Shown: piece by piece, positions 1 through 8,078 of the stretch
How the letters are laid out: the number at the start of each line of letters is the position of its first letter
How positions within the stretch are numbered: position 1 is the stretch's first letter
Assembly: GCA_946055515.1 (NCBI GenBank)
Contig: CAMGGA010000005.1
Location: 1-35,678 of the forward strand
From: an uncultured Bacteroidales bacterium
GTDB taxonomy: Bacteria; Bacteroidota; Bacteroidia; Bacteroidales; Bacteroidaceae
DNA length: 35,678 nt
Direction: 5' to 3'
Notes under the pieces: model-generated
What the model was told of the DNA's origin: nothing
The model's input: the letters and a program-made list of their open reading frames with translations, nothing else
Databases searched by the model: none
Made by a program: the position numbers and the translations under genes

Positions 1-745
1 GCATCACGGCCGTCGGCACGCGATTGACCGTGAAGGGGTCGGCGAGGCGGAAGGAGAACATGGGTTCGGTGCCTGTGAGGGCGTAAGTGATGCAGGTGGC
101 AGTGAGGCAGCTGACGAGCAGGGGCAGCAGGGAGGCCATGGTGAGGTCTATCATGAGCACTTCGAGGGTGAACATGAGGCCAGCAATAGGGGCCTTGAAG
201 ATACCAGCCACAGCTCCCGAGGCGCCGCAACCGATGAGGAGCATCATGGTCTTCTGGTCTTGCTTGAAGAGGCGGCCGATGTGGCTACCGATGGCCGACC
301 CCGTGAGCACGATGGGCGACTCGGCTCCGACGGAACCGCCGAAACCGATGGTGAGGGCCGAGGCGATGACGCTGGACCAGCGGTTGTGATTGCGTATGTT
401 GCCCTGCTTGCGCGAGAGGGCGTAGAGAATTTTCGTGACACCGTGGCTGATGCTGTCGCGCACGACATACTTGATGAAGAGGGCGGTCAGGAGGATGCCG
501 ACTACGGGGTAGACGAGGAAGAGCCAGTTGGCGTGGGTGACGTCGAACTGAGAGGTGAGGGCGTGCTCTATCTCGTGGATGAGAAGCTTGAGCACCTGTG
601 CGGCGATGGCTGAACCGATACCCGTCCACAGCGCGAGCAGAAAGAGGAATTGCTTTTGACTGAGATGCCTGTTCGCCCAGAGCGAGACGAGGCGCACGAG
701 ACGGTTCTGCTCGTCGGGGCGATGGGGGGTGGATGTATGTTTCAT
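1..745 (-). CDS. ClC-family chloride channel/transporter (N-terminal part, cut by window edge)
   Basis: Reading the minus strand from the ATG at 743-745 gives about 248 residues without a stop. It starts MKHTSTPHRPDEQN and then has several hydrophobic segments. The ClC hallmark GFGGSVGAESPIVLTG is present near residue 150; its Glu matches the gating glutamate of the GxEGP filter motif. It is followed by GIFKAPIAGLMFTLE, the conserved helix that packs against it. ClC proteins move chloride across the inner membrane as channels or Cl-/H+ exchangers. The C-terminal half, including the second selectivity segment and any CBS or TrkA-C domain, lies outside the window. The gene starts 36 nt after the stop of the threonylcarbamoyl-AMP synthase gene on the same strand, so they are probably co-transcribed. 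Family assignment is secure; channel versus exchanger cannot be decided. Confidence 0.9.
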   Translation of the reverse strand, partial: MKHTSTPHRPDEQNRLVRLVSLWANRHLSQKQFLFLLALWTGIGSAIAAQVLKLLIHEIEHALTSQFDVTHANWLFLVYPVVGILLTALFIKYVVRDSISHGVTKILYALSRKQGNIRNHNRWSSVIASALTIGFGGSVGAESPIVLTGSAIGSHIGRLFKQDQKTMMLLIGCGASGAVAGIFKAPIAGLMFTLEVLMIDLTMASLLPLLVSCLTATCITYALTGTEPMFSFRLADPFTVNRVPTAVM

Positions 746-781
746 AATAAACTAAGGAGGATGCAGGCCCGTGGGCTGGCT

Positions 782-1393
782 TTACTTTCTGAGAATGGTG
801 ACCTCTCCACCCTGCGTAAGTTTGATGACACTCGAGGCTTGGGCGGACTGCTTTTCATCGCGGCGGGAGGTGCAGACGTAATCGACGGCGCGCAGGATTT
901 CTTCTGGGATTTCGGCAAAGCAGCGCGGCGCGGGCTCTCCGCTGACGTTGGCGGATGTGGAGACGATGGCCCGCTTGAAGCGCATGCAAAGGTCGCGGCT
1001 GAAGGGTTCGCGGGTCACGCGGATGCCGATGCTGCCGTCTTCGCCGAGGAGGTTGGGGGCGAGATTGCGGGCACCGTCGAGCACGAGCGTAAGGGGACGG
1101 TCGGCCACTTCGAGCAGGTCCCAGGCGACTTCGGGCACGTCGCGCACGTAGAACTCAACCTTGGGTTCGGAGTCTACGAGAACGATGAGTGCCTTGTTGT
1201 CGGCCCGCTGCTTGATTTCGTAAATGCGCCTGACGGCCTCGGGATTGCAGGCGTCACAACCGAGGCCCCAAATGGTGTCAGTGGGATAGAGAATGACTCC
1301 GCCCTCGTTCAGCACGCGCAGGGCTTCACGAAGGTCGTCGGCCCAAGCACGCCGCTGGGCAGCTTCGGCCGTATGAAGGTTTTTTTTCGTCAT
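782..1393 (-). CDS. tsaC: L-threonylcarbamoyladenylate synthase (Sua5/YrdC/TsaC)
   Basis: This 203-residue protein is a single YrdC-fold domain. It makes threonylcarbamoyl-AMP from threonine, bicarbonate and ATP, the first step of the t6A37 modification of ANN-decoding tRNAs in the cytoplasm. The signature PTDTIWGLGCDA lies at residues 37-48, followed by the basic IKQRADNKALIVLV stretch that lines the nucleotide pocket, then IGIRVTR and VSTSANVSGEPAP, all typical of the family. The length fits a TsaC/YrdC or short Sua5 without the C-terminal Sua5 domain. The ATG at 1391-1393 follows a TATATTTG -7 element by about 20 bp. The gene diverges from cytidine deaminase and leads into the ClC gene. 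Function is confidently inferred from the family. Confidence 0.95.
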   Translation of the reverse strand: MTKKNLHTAEAAQRRAWADDLREALRVLNEGGVILYPTDTIWGLGCDACNPEAVRRIYEIKQRADNKALIVLVDSEPKVEFYVRDVPEVAWDLLEVADRPLTLVLDGARNLAPNLLGEDGSIGIRVTREPFSRDLCMRFKRAIVSTSANVSGEPAPRCFAEIPEEILRAVDYVCTSRRDEKQSAQASSVIKLTQGGEVTILRK

Positions 1394-1412
1394 GTTTTAC
1401 TTTTTTACCCTG

Positions 1413-1420
1413 CAAATATA
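1413..1420 (-). promoter_or_regulatory. -7 promoter element for the tsaC-ClC pair
   Basis: On the minus strand this reads TATATTTG, an exact match to the Bacteroidetes -7 consensus TAxxTTTG. It lies 19 bp upstream of the tsaC ATG, implying a very short leader. No clean TTTG -33 element is visible at the expected distance, so it is a one-half match only. Confidence 0.5.
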
Positions 1421-1503
1421 GTGCAAGGCGGGCACTTGCAGTATATTTCTCCGTCAAAATAGGCGGCGGCTCGGCAATGAAAACAAAATCCTGCGGCTTT
1501 TGT

Positions 1504-1534
1504 TTTGCATTGCTCTCGCCTTGCACTATTTTTG
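1504..1534 (+). promoter_or_regulatory. Bacteroidetes-type promoter upstream of cytidine deaminase
   Basis: TTTG at 1504-1507, a 19-bp spacer and TATTTTTG at 1527-1534 match the consensus TTTG-N19..21-TAxxTTTG. Predicted initiation is near 1541, which leaves a leader of about 190 nt before the cdd ATG at 1735. The dispersed repeat at 1561-1680 lies in this leader. Confidence 0.6.
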
Positions 1535-1560
1535 CCCTGCAAATAATCTCACGAAGTATC

Positions 1561-1680
1561 TGAGCTTATGAGATGTTGCGCTCCGCGCAGGTTATAAGGT
1601 TATAAGGTAACTGGTGAAGGCCGTCACTCCACAGTGTCTTTATACCCTTACACCCTGAGAACGAAGCGACGCTAACCTCA
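1561..1680 (+). repeat. Dispersed intergenic repeat, copy A
   Basis: A non-coding stretch built from words such as GGTTATAAGGTTATAAGG around the small hairpin TGCGC-tcc-GCGCA, with a second part containing ACGAAGCGACGCTAACCTCA. Its 28-nt core (1575-1602) matches the reverse complement of 11100-11127 with two mismatches. The rest of the 1394-1734 gap holds only the two promoters; no gene is visible in it. Confidence 0.6.
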
Positions 1681-1734
1681 GTGCTTCAGTTTCGGTATGA
1701 CCAAGAGTTGAACAATCTAATACTTTACCCCTCC

Positions 1735-2205
1735 ATGGAACAGAAGTCTATCACTATCAACTATACGGAATGGCAGGAAGAGGAACTCGAACCGCTGTGG
1801 CATTTGCTGGTGGCGGCGGCCAAGGCGGCGACGGAGACTGCCTACGCGCCTTATTCGCATTTCTTTGTAGGGGCTGCCGTCCTGCTCGAAGGCGGCGAGG
1901 TGGTCTGCGGCAGTAACCAGGAGAACGGGGCCTTCGGCGCGGGGACCTGTGCCGAACGTACCGCGCTCTTCTATGCCCAGGCCCACTACCCTGCCCGGGC
2001 GGTACGTGCCATCGCCATCGCCGCACGCTCCGGCGAGGACGGCTTTACAGAAGAACCTGTTCCGCCCTGCGGCATCTGCCGGCAGGTGCTCTCGGAAGTG
2101 CAGCAACGGGCGGGAAAGCCCCTGCACATCCTGCTCTACGGCAAACGCTGTGTGTGCCAGATCGAGGGCATCGAGGGTCTCCTGCCGCTGGGCTTCAAGC
2201 TGTAA
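1735..2205 (+). CDS. cdd: Cytidine deaminase
   Basis: This 156-residue homotetramer-type cytidine deaminase hydrolyses cytidine and deoxycytidine to uridine and deoxyuridine in pyrimidine salvage. The zinc site is visible: C72-A-E74 in GAGTCAERTALF, where Glu is the proton shuttle, and C112/C115 in PPCGICRQVL. Residues 38-48 (APYSHFFVGAA) form the usual N-terminal substrate motif. The frame opens further upstream at a GTG (1681), but the ATG at 1735 (MEQKSITINY) gives the normal family length and removes an unconserved 18-residue extension. The gene is transcribed toward pyrB, another pyrimidine gene, which has its own promoter. Confidence 0.95.
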   Translation: MEQKSITINYTEWQEEELEPLWHLLVAAAKAATETAYAPYSHFFVGAAVLLEGGEVVCGSNQENGAFGAGTCAERTALFYAQAHYPARAVRAIAIAARSGEDGFTEEPVPPCGICRQVLSEVQQRAGKPLHILLYGKRCVCQIEGIEGLLPLGFKL

Positions 2206-2260
2206 ACAACGGGCTTTTCACCATAAATTTGCGGCGCAAGCAAAAAACTGTAGCTCCCTC

Positions 2261-2290
2261 TTTGTCTATTCATTTTAGTTCGTACTTTTG
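2261..2290 (+). promoter_or_regulatory. Promoter for pyrB-pyrI(-glyA)
   Basis: TTTG (2261-2264), an 18-bp spacer and TACTTTTG (2283-2290) fit the Bacteroidetes promoter consensus, with the spacer one base short of the usual range. Predicted initiation is near 2297, giving a 90-nt leader before the pyrB ATG at 2387. Confidence 0.65.
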
Positions 2291-2334
2291 CAGTGGGGTA
2301 TCACAGTGCCGCACGCACTGCACACGGGAGTACC

Positions 2335-2351
2335 CAAGGGCTCTCCCCTTG
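2335..2351 (+). other. Small hairpin in the pyrB leader
   Basis: CAAGGG-ctctc-CCCTTG is a perfect 6-bp stem with a 5-nt loop inside the predicted pyrB 5' leader, 35 nt before the start codon. No U-run follows, so it is not a classical attenuator. A regulatory role is only a possibility. Confidence 0.3.
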
Positions 2352-2386
2352 CCCCAAAACATCCATTGCACTTAAACCTTTTCGAC

Positions 2387-3334
2387 ATGAACCCTCAACG
2401 AAGCTTTGTGACGATAGCCGACCTTTCGCGAGAAAAGATCCTCTACCTCATTCGCATGGCGGAAGAGTTTGAAGCTTTTCCCAACCGTGACCTGCTGAAG
2501 AACCGCATCGTGGCTACGCTCTTTTTTGAACCTTCGACCCGCACCCGCCTCTCTTTTGAAACAGCCGCCAACCGCCTCGGTGCCAAGGTCATCGGATTTA
2601 CCGACCCGAAAGTGACGAGTTCGACCAAAGGCGAAACGCTCAAGGATACCATCATGATGGTGAGCAACTATGCCGACGTGATCGTGATGCGCCACTACCT
2701 CGAAGGCGCGGCGCAGTATGCAAGCGAGGTTTCGCCCGTGCCCGTGGTGAACGCGGGCGACGGGGCCAACCAACATCCCTCGCAGACGATGCTGGACCTC
2801 TACAGCATCTACAAGACGCAGGGACGGCTCGATGACCTGAACATCCTGCTGGTCGGAGACCTGAAATACGGACGCACCGTACACTCGCTGCTCATGGCCA
2901 TGCGACACTTTAACCCTACTTTCCACTTCATCGCCCCGAAGGAACTGGCCATGCCCGAGGAATACAAGGTGTATTGCCGCGAACATGGCATCCGCTACGA
3001 GGAACACGAGGATTTCAACGCAGACGTGATTGCCAAGGCGGACATTCTCTACATGACGCGCGTGCAACGCGAACGCTTCACGGACTTGATGGAGTATGAA
3101 AGGGTGAAAGACGTGTATATCCTCCGCGCGGCCATGCTGAACAAAGCCCGCGAGAACATGAAGATTCTGCACCCCCTGCCCCGCGTGAACGAAATCGCCT
3201 ACGACGTGGACAACGACCCGCACGCTTACTACTTCGAGCAGGCTCGCAACGGTCTCTATGCACGACAGGCCATTATCAGTGATGTCCTGGGCTTTACCCT
3301 CGAGGATGTCCAAAACAACAAACTGCAGCTGTAA
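2387..3334 (+). CDS. pyrB: Aspartate carbamoyltransferase catalytic subunit
   Basis: This 315-residue catalytic chain joins carbamoyl phosphate and aspartate to N-carbamoylaspartate, the committed step of de novo pyrimidine synthesis. The carbamoyl-phosphate loop [13 protein letters not shown] is at about 47-59, the SSTKGE loop with its key lysine near 79-83, HPSQTMLD near 130-137, TRVQRERF near 223-230 and LHPLPR near 261-266. All are intact. The ATG at 2387 ([13 protein letters not shown]) is preferred over the longer open frame because it gives the normal length and follows the promoter leader. The regulatory subunit gene starts 22 bp downstream, so the enzyme is the class B c6r6 type found in Bacteroidetes and enterics. 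Confidence 0.97.
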   Translation: MNPQRSFVTIADLSREKILYLIRMAEEFEAFPNRDLLKNRIVATLFFEPSTRTRLSFETAANRLGAKVIGFTDPKVTSSTKGETLKDTIMMVSNYADVIVMRHYLEGAAQYASEVSPVPVVNAGDGANQHPSQTMLDLYSIYKTQGRLDDLNILLVGDLKYGRTVHSLLMAMRHFNPTFHFIAPKELAMPEEYKVYCREHGIRYEEHEDFNADVIAKADILYMTRVQRERFTDLMEYERVKDVYILRAAMLNKARENMKILHPLPRVNEIAYDVDNDPHAYYFEQARNGLYARQAIISDVLGFTLEDVQNNKLQL

Positions 3335-3356
3335 CTCCCAATTTTACTTTTCTTTC

Positions 3357-3827
3357 ATGAAACGCCAAGAACTGATGGTTGCCGCTATCGAAAACGGCAC
3401 GGTTATCGACCATATTCCTTCCAACAAGCTTTTCCAAGTGGTGAGCCTGCTTGGCCTCGAACATCTCAAGACGGCTGTGATGGTGGGCTACAACCTGCCG
3501 AGTGCCAAGATGGGACTGAAGAGCATCATCAAAGTGGACGGAAAGTATTTTTCGGATGAGGAACTGAACACGCTCAGCGTGGTGGCGCCGAACGTGACGC
3601 TCTGCATCATCAAGGACTATGAGGTGGTGGAGAAGAAATGCGTGACGCTGCCCACAACGATCACGGGTATCGTGAAATGCAACAACCCGAAGTGCATCAC
3701 GAACAACGAACCGATGCAGACGCGCTTCGTACTGACGGACGCTGAGGCGGGTACGCTCCAATGCCAATACTGCAAGAAGGAACAACCGCTGGAGAACGTG
3801 AAACTGACCTCGAAGATTTCGATCTGA
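3357..3827 (+). CDS. pyrI: Aspartate carbamoyltransferase regulatory subunit
   Basis: This 156-residue regulatory chain binds nucleotide effectors with its N-terminal domain and docks on PyrB through a C-terminal zinc domain. The zinc ligands are C108 and C113 (KCNNPKC) and C136 and C139 (CQYC). The N-terminal part has [11 protein letters not shown] and [15 protein letters not shown], which form the allosteric nucleotide site. The start is the ATG at 3357 ([14 protein letters not shown]), 22 bp after pyrB. The open frame extends back into pyrB, but that part is not conserved. The gene is very likely cotranslated or cotranscribed with pyrB, with glyA following after 64 bp. Confidence 0.97.
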   Translation: MKRQELMVAAIENGTVIDHIPSNKLFQVVSLLGLEHLKTAVMVGYNLPSAKMGLKSIIKVDGKYFSDEELNTLSVVAPNVTLCIIKDYEVVEKKCVTLPTTITGIVKCNNPKCITNNEPMQTRFVLTDAEAGTLQCQYCKKEQPLENVKLTSKISI

Positions 3828-3891
3828 CACGTGGCTCCGGCCCGCTAACCTACTGGCTCAAACGCTTAACCCTAATACTGAATACTGAATA

Positions 3892-5172
3892 ATGAACAAG
3901 GACACAGAAATCTTTACGCTCATCGAAGCGGAACACCAACGCCAACTGAGAGGCATCGAACTGATTGCGTCGGAAAACTTCGTCAGCGACCAGGTGATGC
4001 AGGCCATGGGCTCGTGGCTGACGAACAAATATGCAGAGGGCTATCCCGGCAAACGCTACTACGGCGGCTGCGGCGTAGTGGACCAAACGGAAACGCTGGC
4101 CATCGAACGCGCCAAGAAGCTCTTCGGGGCGGCTTACGCCAATGTGCAACCGCACTCGGGCGCACAGGCCAACGCGGCTGTTTTCCTCACGGTGCTCAAA
4201 CCTGGCGATACGTTCATGGGCCTGAACCTCGACCACGGCGGCCACCTCTCGCACGGCTCGAAGGTGAACACGTCGGGCATGCTCTATAATCCCATCGGCT
4301 ATAACCTGAACAAGGAGACGGGACGCGTGGACTATGACGAAATGGAACGCCTCGCGATGGAACACAAGCCGAAACTCATCATCGGTGGTGGCTCGGCCTA
4401 CAGCCGTGAGTGGGACTACAAGCGGATGCGCCAGATTGCCGACTCCGTCGGTGCCATCTTTATGGTGGACATGGCTCACCCCGCCGGACTGATTGCGGCC
4501 GGACTGCTTGACAACCCCGTGAAGTATGCGCACATCGTGACGACAACGACGCACAAGACGCTCCGCGGCCCGCGCGGCGGTCTGATTCTGATGGGTGAGG
4601 ACTTTGTAAATCCCTGGGGACTGACCACGCCGAAGGGGGCACCGAAGATGATGAGCCAACTCCTCAACAGCGCCGTCTTCCCGGGCATCCAGGGCGGACC
4701 GCTCGAACACGTGATTGCGGCCAAGGCGGTGGCCTTCGGCGAAGCGCTCGACCCGTCGTTCAAGGAATATGCGCTGCAGGTGAAGCGCAATGCGGCCAAG
4801 CTGGCTGAGGAACTGACGAAGCGCGGCTTCTCTATCGTGAGCGGCGGTACGGACAACCACTCGATGCTGGTAGACCTCCGCAGCAAATACCCCGAACTCA
4901 CGGGTAAGGTGGCCGAGAATGCACTGGTGGCTGCGGACATCACGGTGAACAAGAACATGGTGCCGTTCGATACGCGCTCGGCTTTCCAGACTTCGGGTAT
5001 CCGACTCGGCACGCCAGCCATCACTACGCGTGGAGCCAAGGAGGACCTCATGGTGGAAATTGCCGAAATGATTGAGCAGGTACTGAACGATCCCGAAAAC
5101 GAAGACGTAATCGCTTCCGTACGTGCCCGCGTGAACGAAACCATGAAGAATTATCCGCTCTTTGCTTACTAA
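3892..5172 (+). CDS. glyA: Serine hydroxymethyltransferase
   Basis: This 426-residue PLP enzyme interconverts serine and glycine and charges tetrahydrofolate with a one-carbon unit. The N-terminal substrate motif [12 protein letters not shown] is present. GKRYYGGC follows, and the PLP-binding lysine is K222 in [14 protein letters not shown]. Downstream are [12 protein letters not shown] and [12 protein letters not shown], all family hallmarks. Length is normal. The gene follows pyrI by 64 bp with no evident terminator, so it may be part of the pyr transcript, which would tie one-carbon supply to nucleotide synthesis. A strong hairpin at 5198-5243 ends the run. Confidence 0.97.
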   Translation: MNKDTEIFTLIEAEHQRQLRGIELIASENFVSDQVMQAMGSWLTNKYAEGYPGKRYYGGCGVVDQTETLAIERAKKLFGAAYANVQPHSGAQANAAVFLTVLKPGDTFMGLNLDHGGHLSHGSKVNTSGMLYNPIGYNLNKETGRVDYDEMERLAMEHKPKLIIGGGSAYSREWDYKRMRQIADSVGAIFMVDMAHPAGLIAAGLLDNPVKYAHIVTTTTHKTLRGPRGGLILMGEDFVNPWGLTTPKGAPKMMSQLLNSAVFPGIQGGPLEHVIAAKAVAFGEALDPSFKEYALQVKRNAAKLAEELTKRGFSIVSGGTDNHSMLVDLRSKYPELTGKVAENALVAADITVNKNMVPFDTRSAFQTSGIRLGTPAITTRGAKEDLMVEIAEMIEQVLNDPENEDVIASVRARVNETMKNYPLFAY

Positions 5173-5197
5173 GCCGCAGGACCTTTAATAGAAAAAG

Positions 5198-5243
5198 CCC
5201 CTCTATTCGCCCATGCCTGGAACGGCCGGGAGGAATAGAGGGG
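5198..5243 (+). terminator. Hairpin terminator after glyA
   Basis: CCCCTCTATTC (5198-5208) pairs perfectly with GAATAGAGGGG (5233-5243), with a 24-nt loop, flanked by GAAAAAG on the left and TTCTT on the right. It lies between the convergent glyA and HAD genes and may work in both directions. Confidence 0.75.
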
Positions 5244-5280
5244 TTCTTGCGTTTGCTTGGGATTTCTTTTCCGCCAAATC

Positions 5281-5304
5281 CTTTTCCTGAAGTTACAGGA
5301 AAAG
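5281..5304 (-). terminator. Inverted repeat overlapping the HAD stop codon
   Basis: CTTTTCCTG (5281-5289) and CAGGAAAAG (5296-5304) form a perfect 9-bp stem with the 6-nt loop AAGTTA. The HAD stop codon is in the loop (minus strand CTG-TAA), so the last three codons form one arm. This may be a terminator or 3'-end stabiliser for the operon. Confidence 0.5.
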
Positions 5305-6006
5305 CGTTTCGAGCGTGTCCAAGCGGGTGATGATGTGGTCGGGGAGGGTTTCGTCGCGCTCTTTCGTTTCCCACTCTTCGCCCTTGAACCAGACGGTTTG
5401 ACATCCGATTTCCTTGGCGGGCACGATGTCTTTCCCATAGCTGTCGCCCACTACGACGCATTCGTCGGCGCGGCAGCCTGCCGCTTCAACGCCCAGCTGC
5501 CAAATCGCTGCATCGGGCTTGCGCACACCGACCACGGCGCTCTCTACAATGCGCCCGAAAAGATGGGACAAGCCGTAGCGCTGCAGGACGGTCGGGAGAT
5601 TGCCGTAGAAGTTCGAGACCATGACGAGTTTGTAGCGCTGGGCCAACCGTTCGAGCACCTGGCGCGAACGCTGGGTTTCGCGGGCGGCATAGCGGTCGCA
5701 GTGGTCCGTGACGGCCTCGACGAACTCGGGCACACGGGCAGCGTCGGCCGGGGAAAGGAGTTTGTTTTTCAAAAGATAGTCAAACTCTATCGTCACTTTC
5801 TTGAACAGCAGCGTGCGGAAGTCGTCCTCGGGCTGGATGTGGGGCTCGCGGGCCAAGGTGCGTTCGCCGTGAACGTAGGCATCACGGAAGTCAGCCTCGG
5901 AAACGGCCACGCCTGCCGCACGGTAGCCTTCCCACAGGACGTAGGACCAATGGCGGGCTGCGGTGTCCAAGGTGCCGCCGTAGTCGAAAAGAAATGTTTT
6001 AACCAT
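5293..6006 (-). CDS. HAD-superfamily phosphatase-like hydrolase
   Basis: This 237-residue protein has a haloacid-dehalogenase core with a helical cap. Motif I is FLFDYGGTLDT (nucleophile D8), motif II VSNFYG (S131), motif III VRKPD (K163) and motif IV VGDSYGKDI (D188, D193). Members usually hydrolyse phosphate esters in the cytoplasm. The second Asp of the DxDxT motif, normally the general acid/base, is Gly (DYGGT). This variant occurs in some HAD groups and could mean a different substrate or weak phosphatase activity. The gene is last in the five-gene minus-strand run, 30 bp after the flippase-like gene. It may dephosphorylate a lipid or headgroup intermediate made by the upstream enzymes; that is inference from position only. 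Confidence 0.85.
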   Translation of the reverse strand: MVKTFLFDYGGTLDTAARHWSYVLWEGYRAAGVAVSEADFRDAYVHGERTLAREPHIQPEDDFRTLLFKKVTIEFDYLLKNKLLSPADAARVPEFVEAVTDHCDRYAARETQRSRQVLERLAQRYKLVMVSNFYGNLPTVLQRYGLSHLFGRIVESAVVGVRKPDAAIWQLGVEAAGCRADECVVVGDSYGKDIVPAKEIGCQTVWFKGEEWETKERDETLPDHIITRLDTLETLFL

Positions 6007-6036
6007 TTGCTAATCAGTATTTGGAATTTCTGTTTG

Positions 6037-7047
6037 CTATGCCTTCTCCTTCATGAGTTTCTGGTTGCCCACCTTGACCAAGCCCACGCCTATACAGATC
6101 CACACCAATTCGCGTACACGGGTGTAGAGGCTCGTGAAGATGCCGATGCCCGAGGTGCTCAAGCCAAGGATGCGCACTATCATGAGCAGGCCGCCCTCGC
6201 GCGCTCCGAGCTGCATGGGGAAGAAGAAGAGGAGGTTGCCGATGAGCGACGAGAAGGCCAAAACCAGCACGGCATCGAGGAAGGTGAGGCTCACCCCAAG
6301 CGAAAGCAGGATAAAATAGTACTCCAAGGCGTTCACCACGCGCGCTACATATTCCCACAGCAGGGAAAGGAAGAAGGCACGCGGCTGGGAGTGGAGGTAG
6401 GCCACGCCGTCGTCGATCTGCTGCATGGCGGGCAGGTTCTGCTCGTAGATGCGGCGCGCCTTGTGCTTCACAAAGGGAAGATGGAGCAGGGGCTGGAAGA
6501 GTTTGACGACGAGCCCTTTCTTGTAGCAAAGGCGGAAGAGCACCAGCACGAGCAGTACGGCGAGGCTGAACAGTCCGAAGAGGCCCCAGAGGAAAGGTGT
6601 CATTTTCTCGGTATAGGCAATGGCAAACAACACGGCGGCGGTACTCCACAGGCAGATGTGGGAGAGGATGTGCATCATCGAATAGAGCACGACCGAGGAG
6701 GTGGCGCGCGCCAGTCCGATGTGCGCTCCCAGTTCCATCACCCTGTACGGGCCGCCCCCGAAGCCGAAGGGGGTGGTATAGCTGAAGGCAAAGCCGGAGA
6801 CGGTGAGCTTGTAGGCATGGCTGAAGCTGAGGTGCTTCGTGTGCTGCCCAGAATTGACAATGATCTGGAAGGCCCAGGCATTGAACGCATAGACTATGAC
6901 CCAAACGCCAATCACGGCGGGGAAGTAAAGGCCCGCTCGGCCCAGGTTGTCGAGCAACTGTGCGTAATCGACCTCAAAGGTGCAAAGCATCACCACGATG
7001 CTGGCCAAGCCGAAGAGTAGGAAGAGATTGCGGTAGAGTGGCTTCAT
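6037..7047 (-). CDS. Flippase-like integral membrane protein (LPG-synthase TM / UPF0104 family)
   Basis: This 336-residue protein is strongly hydrophobic, with about eight membrane segments. It starts MKPLYRNLFLLFGLASIVVM, and later segments include YFPAVIGVWVIVYAFNAW and LGVSLTFLDAVLVLAFSSL. FAFSYTTPFGFGGGPYRVMELG and FPMQLGAREGG resemble the conserved loop motifs of the lysylphosphatidylglycerol-synthase transmembrane (flippase-like) family. Such proteins sit in the inner membrane and are proposed to move lipids between leaflets. There is no C-terminal aminoacyl-transfer domain, so it is not MprF itself. It starts 3 nt after the CDP-alcohol phosphatidyltransferase stop, indicating tight coupling. 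A role in moving that enzyme's lipid product is likely but not shown. Confidence 0.85.
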   Translation of the reverse strand: MKPLYRNLFLLFGLASIVVMLCTFEVDYAQLLDNLGRAGLYFPAVIGVWVIVYAFNAWAFQIIVNSGQHTKHLSFSHAYKLTVSGFAFSYTTPFGFGGGPYRVMELGAHIGLARATSSVVLYSMMHILSHICLWSTAAVLFAIAYTEKMTPFLWGLFGLFSLAVLLVLVLFRLCYKKGLVVKLFQPLLHLPFVKHKARRIYEQNLPAMQQIDDGVAYLHSQPRAFFLSLLWEYVARVVNALEYYFILLSLGVSLTFLDAVLVLAFSSLIGNLLFFFPMQLGAREGGLLMIVRILGLSTSGIGIFTSLYTRVRELVWICIGVGLVKVGNQKLMKEKA

Positions 7048-7050
7048 GCT

Positions 7051-7986
7051 TTATGCGTAGTTTGACAGTTCCATGCGACGACAGAGCTGCTCGTGGCGCG
7101 CACGCATGTAGAAAAAGAGGAGGTTCATGACTACTACTTCAAACACGAAATACAACCAGGGCTCTCCCAGCAAGAGTACGACATAGAGCACGATGGCGCG
7201 TGTGTTGAACGTGAGGATGTTGGCATATTTCATGAGCGGCAGACTTCCCGCACGGAAATCGCGGCGCAAGGCTTCGGGGAGCGGTCCCGCGCCGTACTTT
7301 TCCTTGAGCTGGCGGCGGAAACGCTGGAAGGCGGGGGTCATCTGTTCTTGCGAACGGGTGTAGTTTCCATAGAAATAGAGAAACACTTTCCACACGCCGT
7401 CGCGCTTCCAGCTGAGCGAGTGGAGTTCTGCGCGCAGCTTCTGGAAACTGTCGAGCTCGCTGCCCTGTTCGCCCTTGAGAAAATAGAGGTGGATGTTGCG
7501 GTAGTAGTCGGCCAGCTGGCATTGCTTGCCATGACAAATAAATCCCGAGAAGGCAGCCAACAGCCAAATCCAGATGCCCCACGGGGTCTCCGTGCCCGGC
7601 ATGGGTTGGTCCTGAAGGCGAAGGCAGATGGCTGCATAGATGGCGAAGAACCACACGTCGCCCGCAAACCCGTCGAGGATGCGGCCCCAGCGCGTCTTCT
7701 TGCCCGTCATGCGGGCGAGCTGGCCGTCGGCGCTGTCGTAGAGATTGGCCCACACGAGAAGGGCAATGCCTATAAGCGTGTGCGTGAGGTCGGACCAATA
7801 GAAGCAAACGCCCGCGGCGGCGCCGAGGATGATGCTCAGGATGGTGACCACATTGGGGTGGATGTTGAAATGATTGAAAAAGCGTGCCCACAAGAGGCCT
7901 AGCGGACGAGTGAAGTGGATGTCGAGCCATTCCTCGGTGTCACCCGACTTGAATGTACTTTGGAGCTGGGTAGATGAAGAAGACAT
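7051..7986 (-). CDS. CDP-alcohol phosphatidyltransferase family protein
   Basis: This 311-residue membrane enzyme has the CDP-OH-P signature at 84-110: D84, D87-G88, A91-R92, G101, D105 and D110 (LYDSADGQLARMTG, then WGRILDGFAGD). Family members transfer a phospho-alcohol from a CDP-activated partner onto another alcohol, making phospholipids. The spacing between the last two aspartates is four residues, where the usual signature has three. Several hydrophobic segments follow (from about 112 and in the last 60 residues). I chose the ATG at 7986. The frame opens at a GTG (8046), but that codon lies inside a hairpin at 8024-8054. The enzyme is flanked by an ATP-grasp/NTase pair upstream and a flippase-like gene 3 nt downstream, so it is the likely centre of a lipid-headgroup pathway. 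Its substrate is unknown. Confidence 0.9.
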   Translation of the reverse strand: MSSSSTQLQSTFKSGDTEEWLDIHFTRPLGLLWARFFNHFNIHPNVVTILSIILGAAAGVCFYWSDLTHTLIGIALLVWANLYDSADGQLARMTGKKTRWGRILDGFAGDVWFFAIYAAICLRLQDQPMPGTETPWGIWIWLLAAFSGFICHGKQCQLADYYRNIHLYFLKGEQGSELDSFQKLRAELHSLSWKRDGVWKVFLYFYGNYTRSQEQMTPAFQRFRRQLKEKYGAGPLPEALRRDFRAGSLPLMKYANILTFNTRAIVLYVVLLLGEPWLYFVFEVVVMNLLFFYMRARHEQLCRRMELSNYA

Positions 7987-8023
7987 TGTTGGTGTGAGAA
8001 TATGAACGATTTCGTTAAGCCAA

Positions 8024-8054
8024 AAGCCCCAAGGGAGCTTGCTCACTTGGGCTT
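8024..8054 (-). terminator. Hairpin between the ATP-grasp and CDP-alcohol transferase genes
   Basis: AAGCCCCAAGG (8024-8034) and ACTTGGGCTT (8045-8054) pair with a bulge around the inner stem GAGC-tt-GCTC (8035-8044). It lies in the 92-nt gap of the operon and is followed on the minus strand by a weak TTGG tail. It could attenuate read-through or mark an RNA-processing point. Confidence 0.5.
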
Positions 8055-8078
8055 GGCGAGAAATCGCACTTTTAAGAA

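Noticed and set aside
7051-8046. GTG at 8046 as the start of the CDP-alcohol transferase
   Set aside because: It lies inside the 8024-8054 hairpin; the ATG at 7986 gives a normal polar N-terminus before the first membrane segment.
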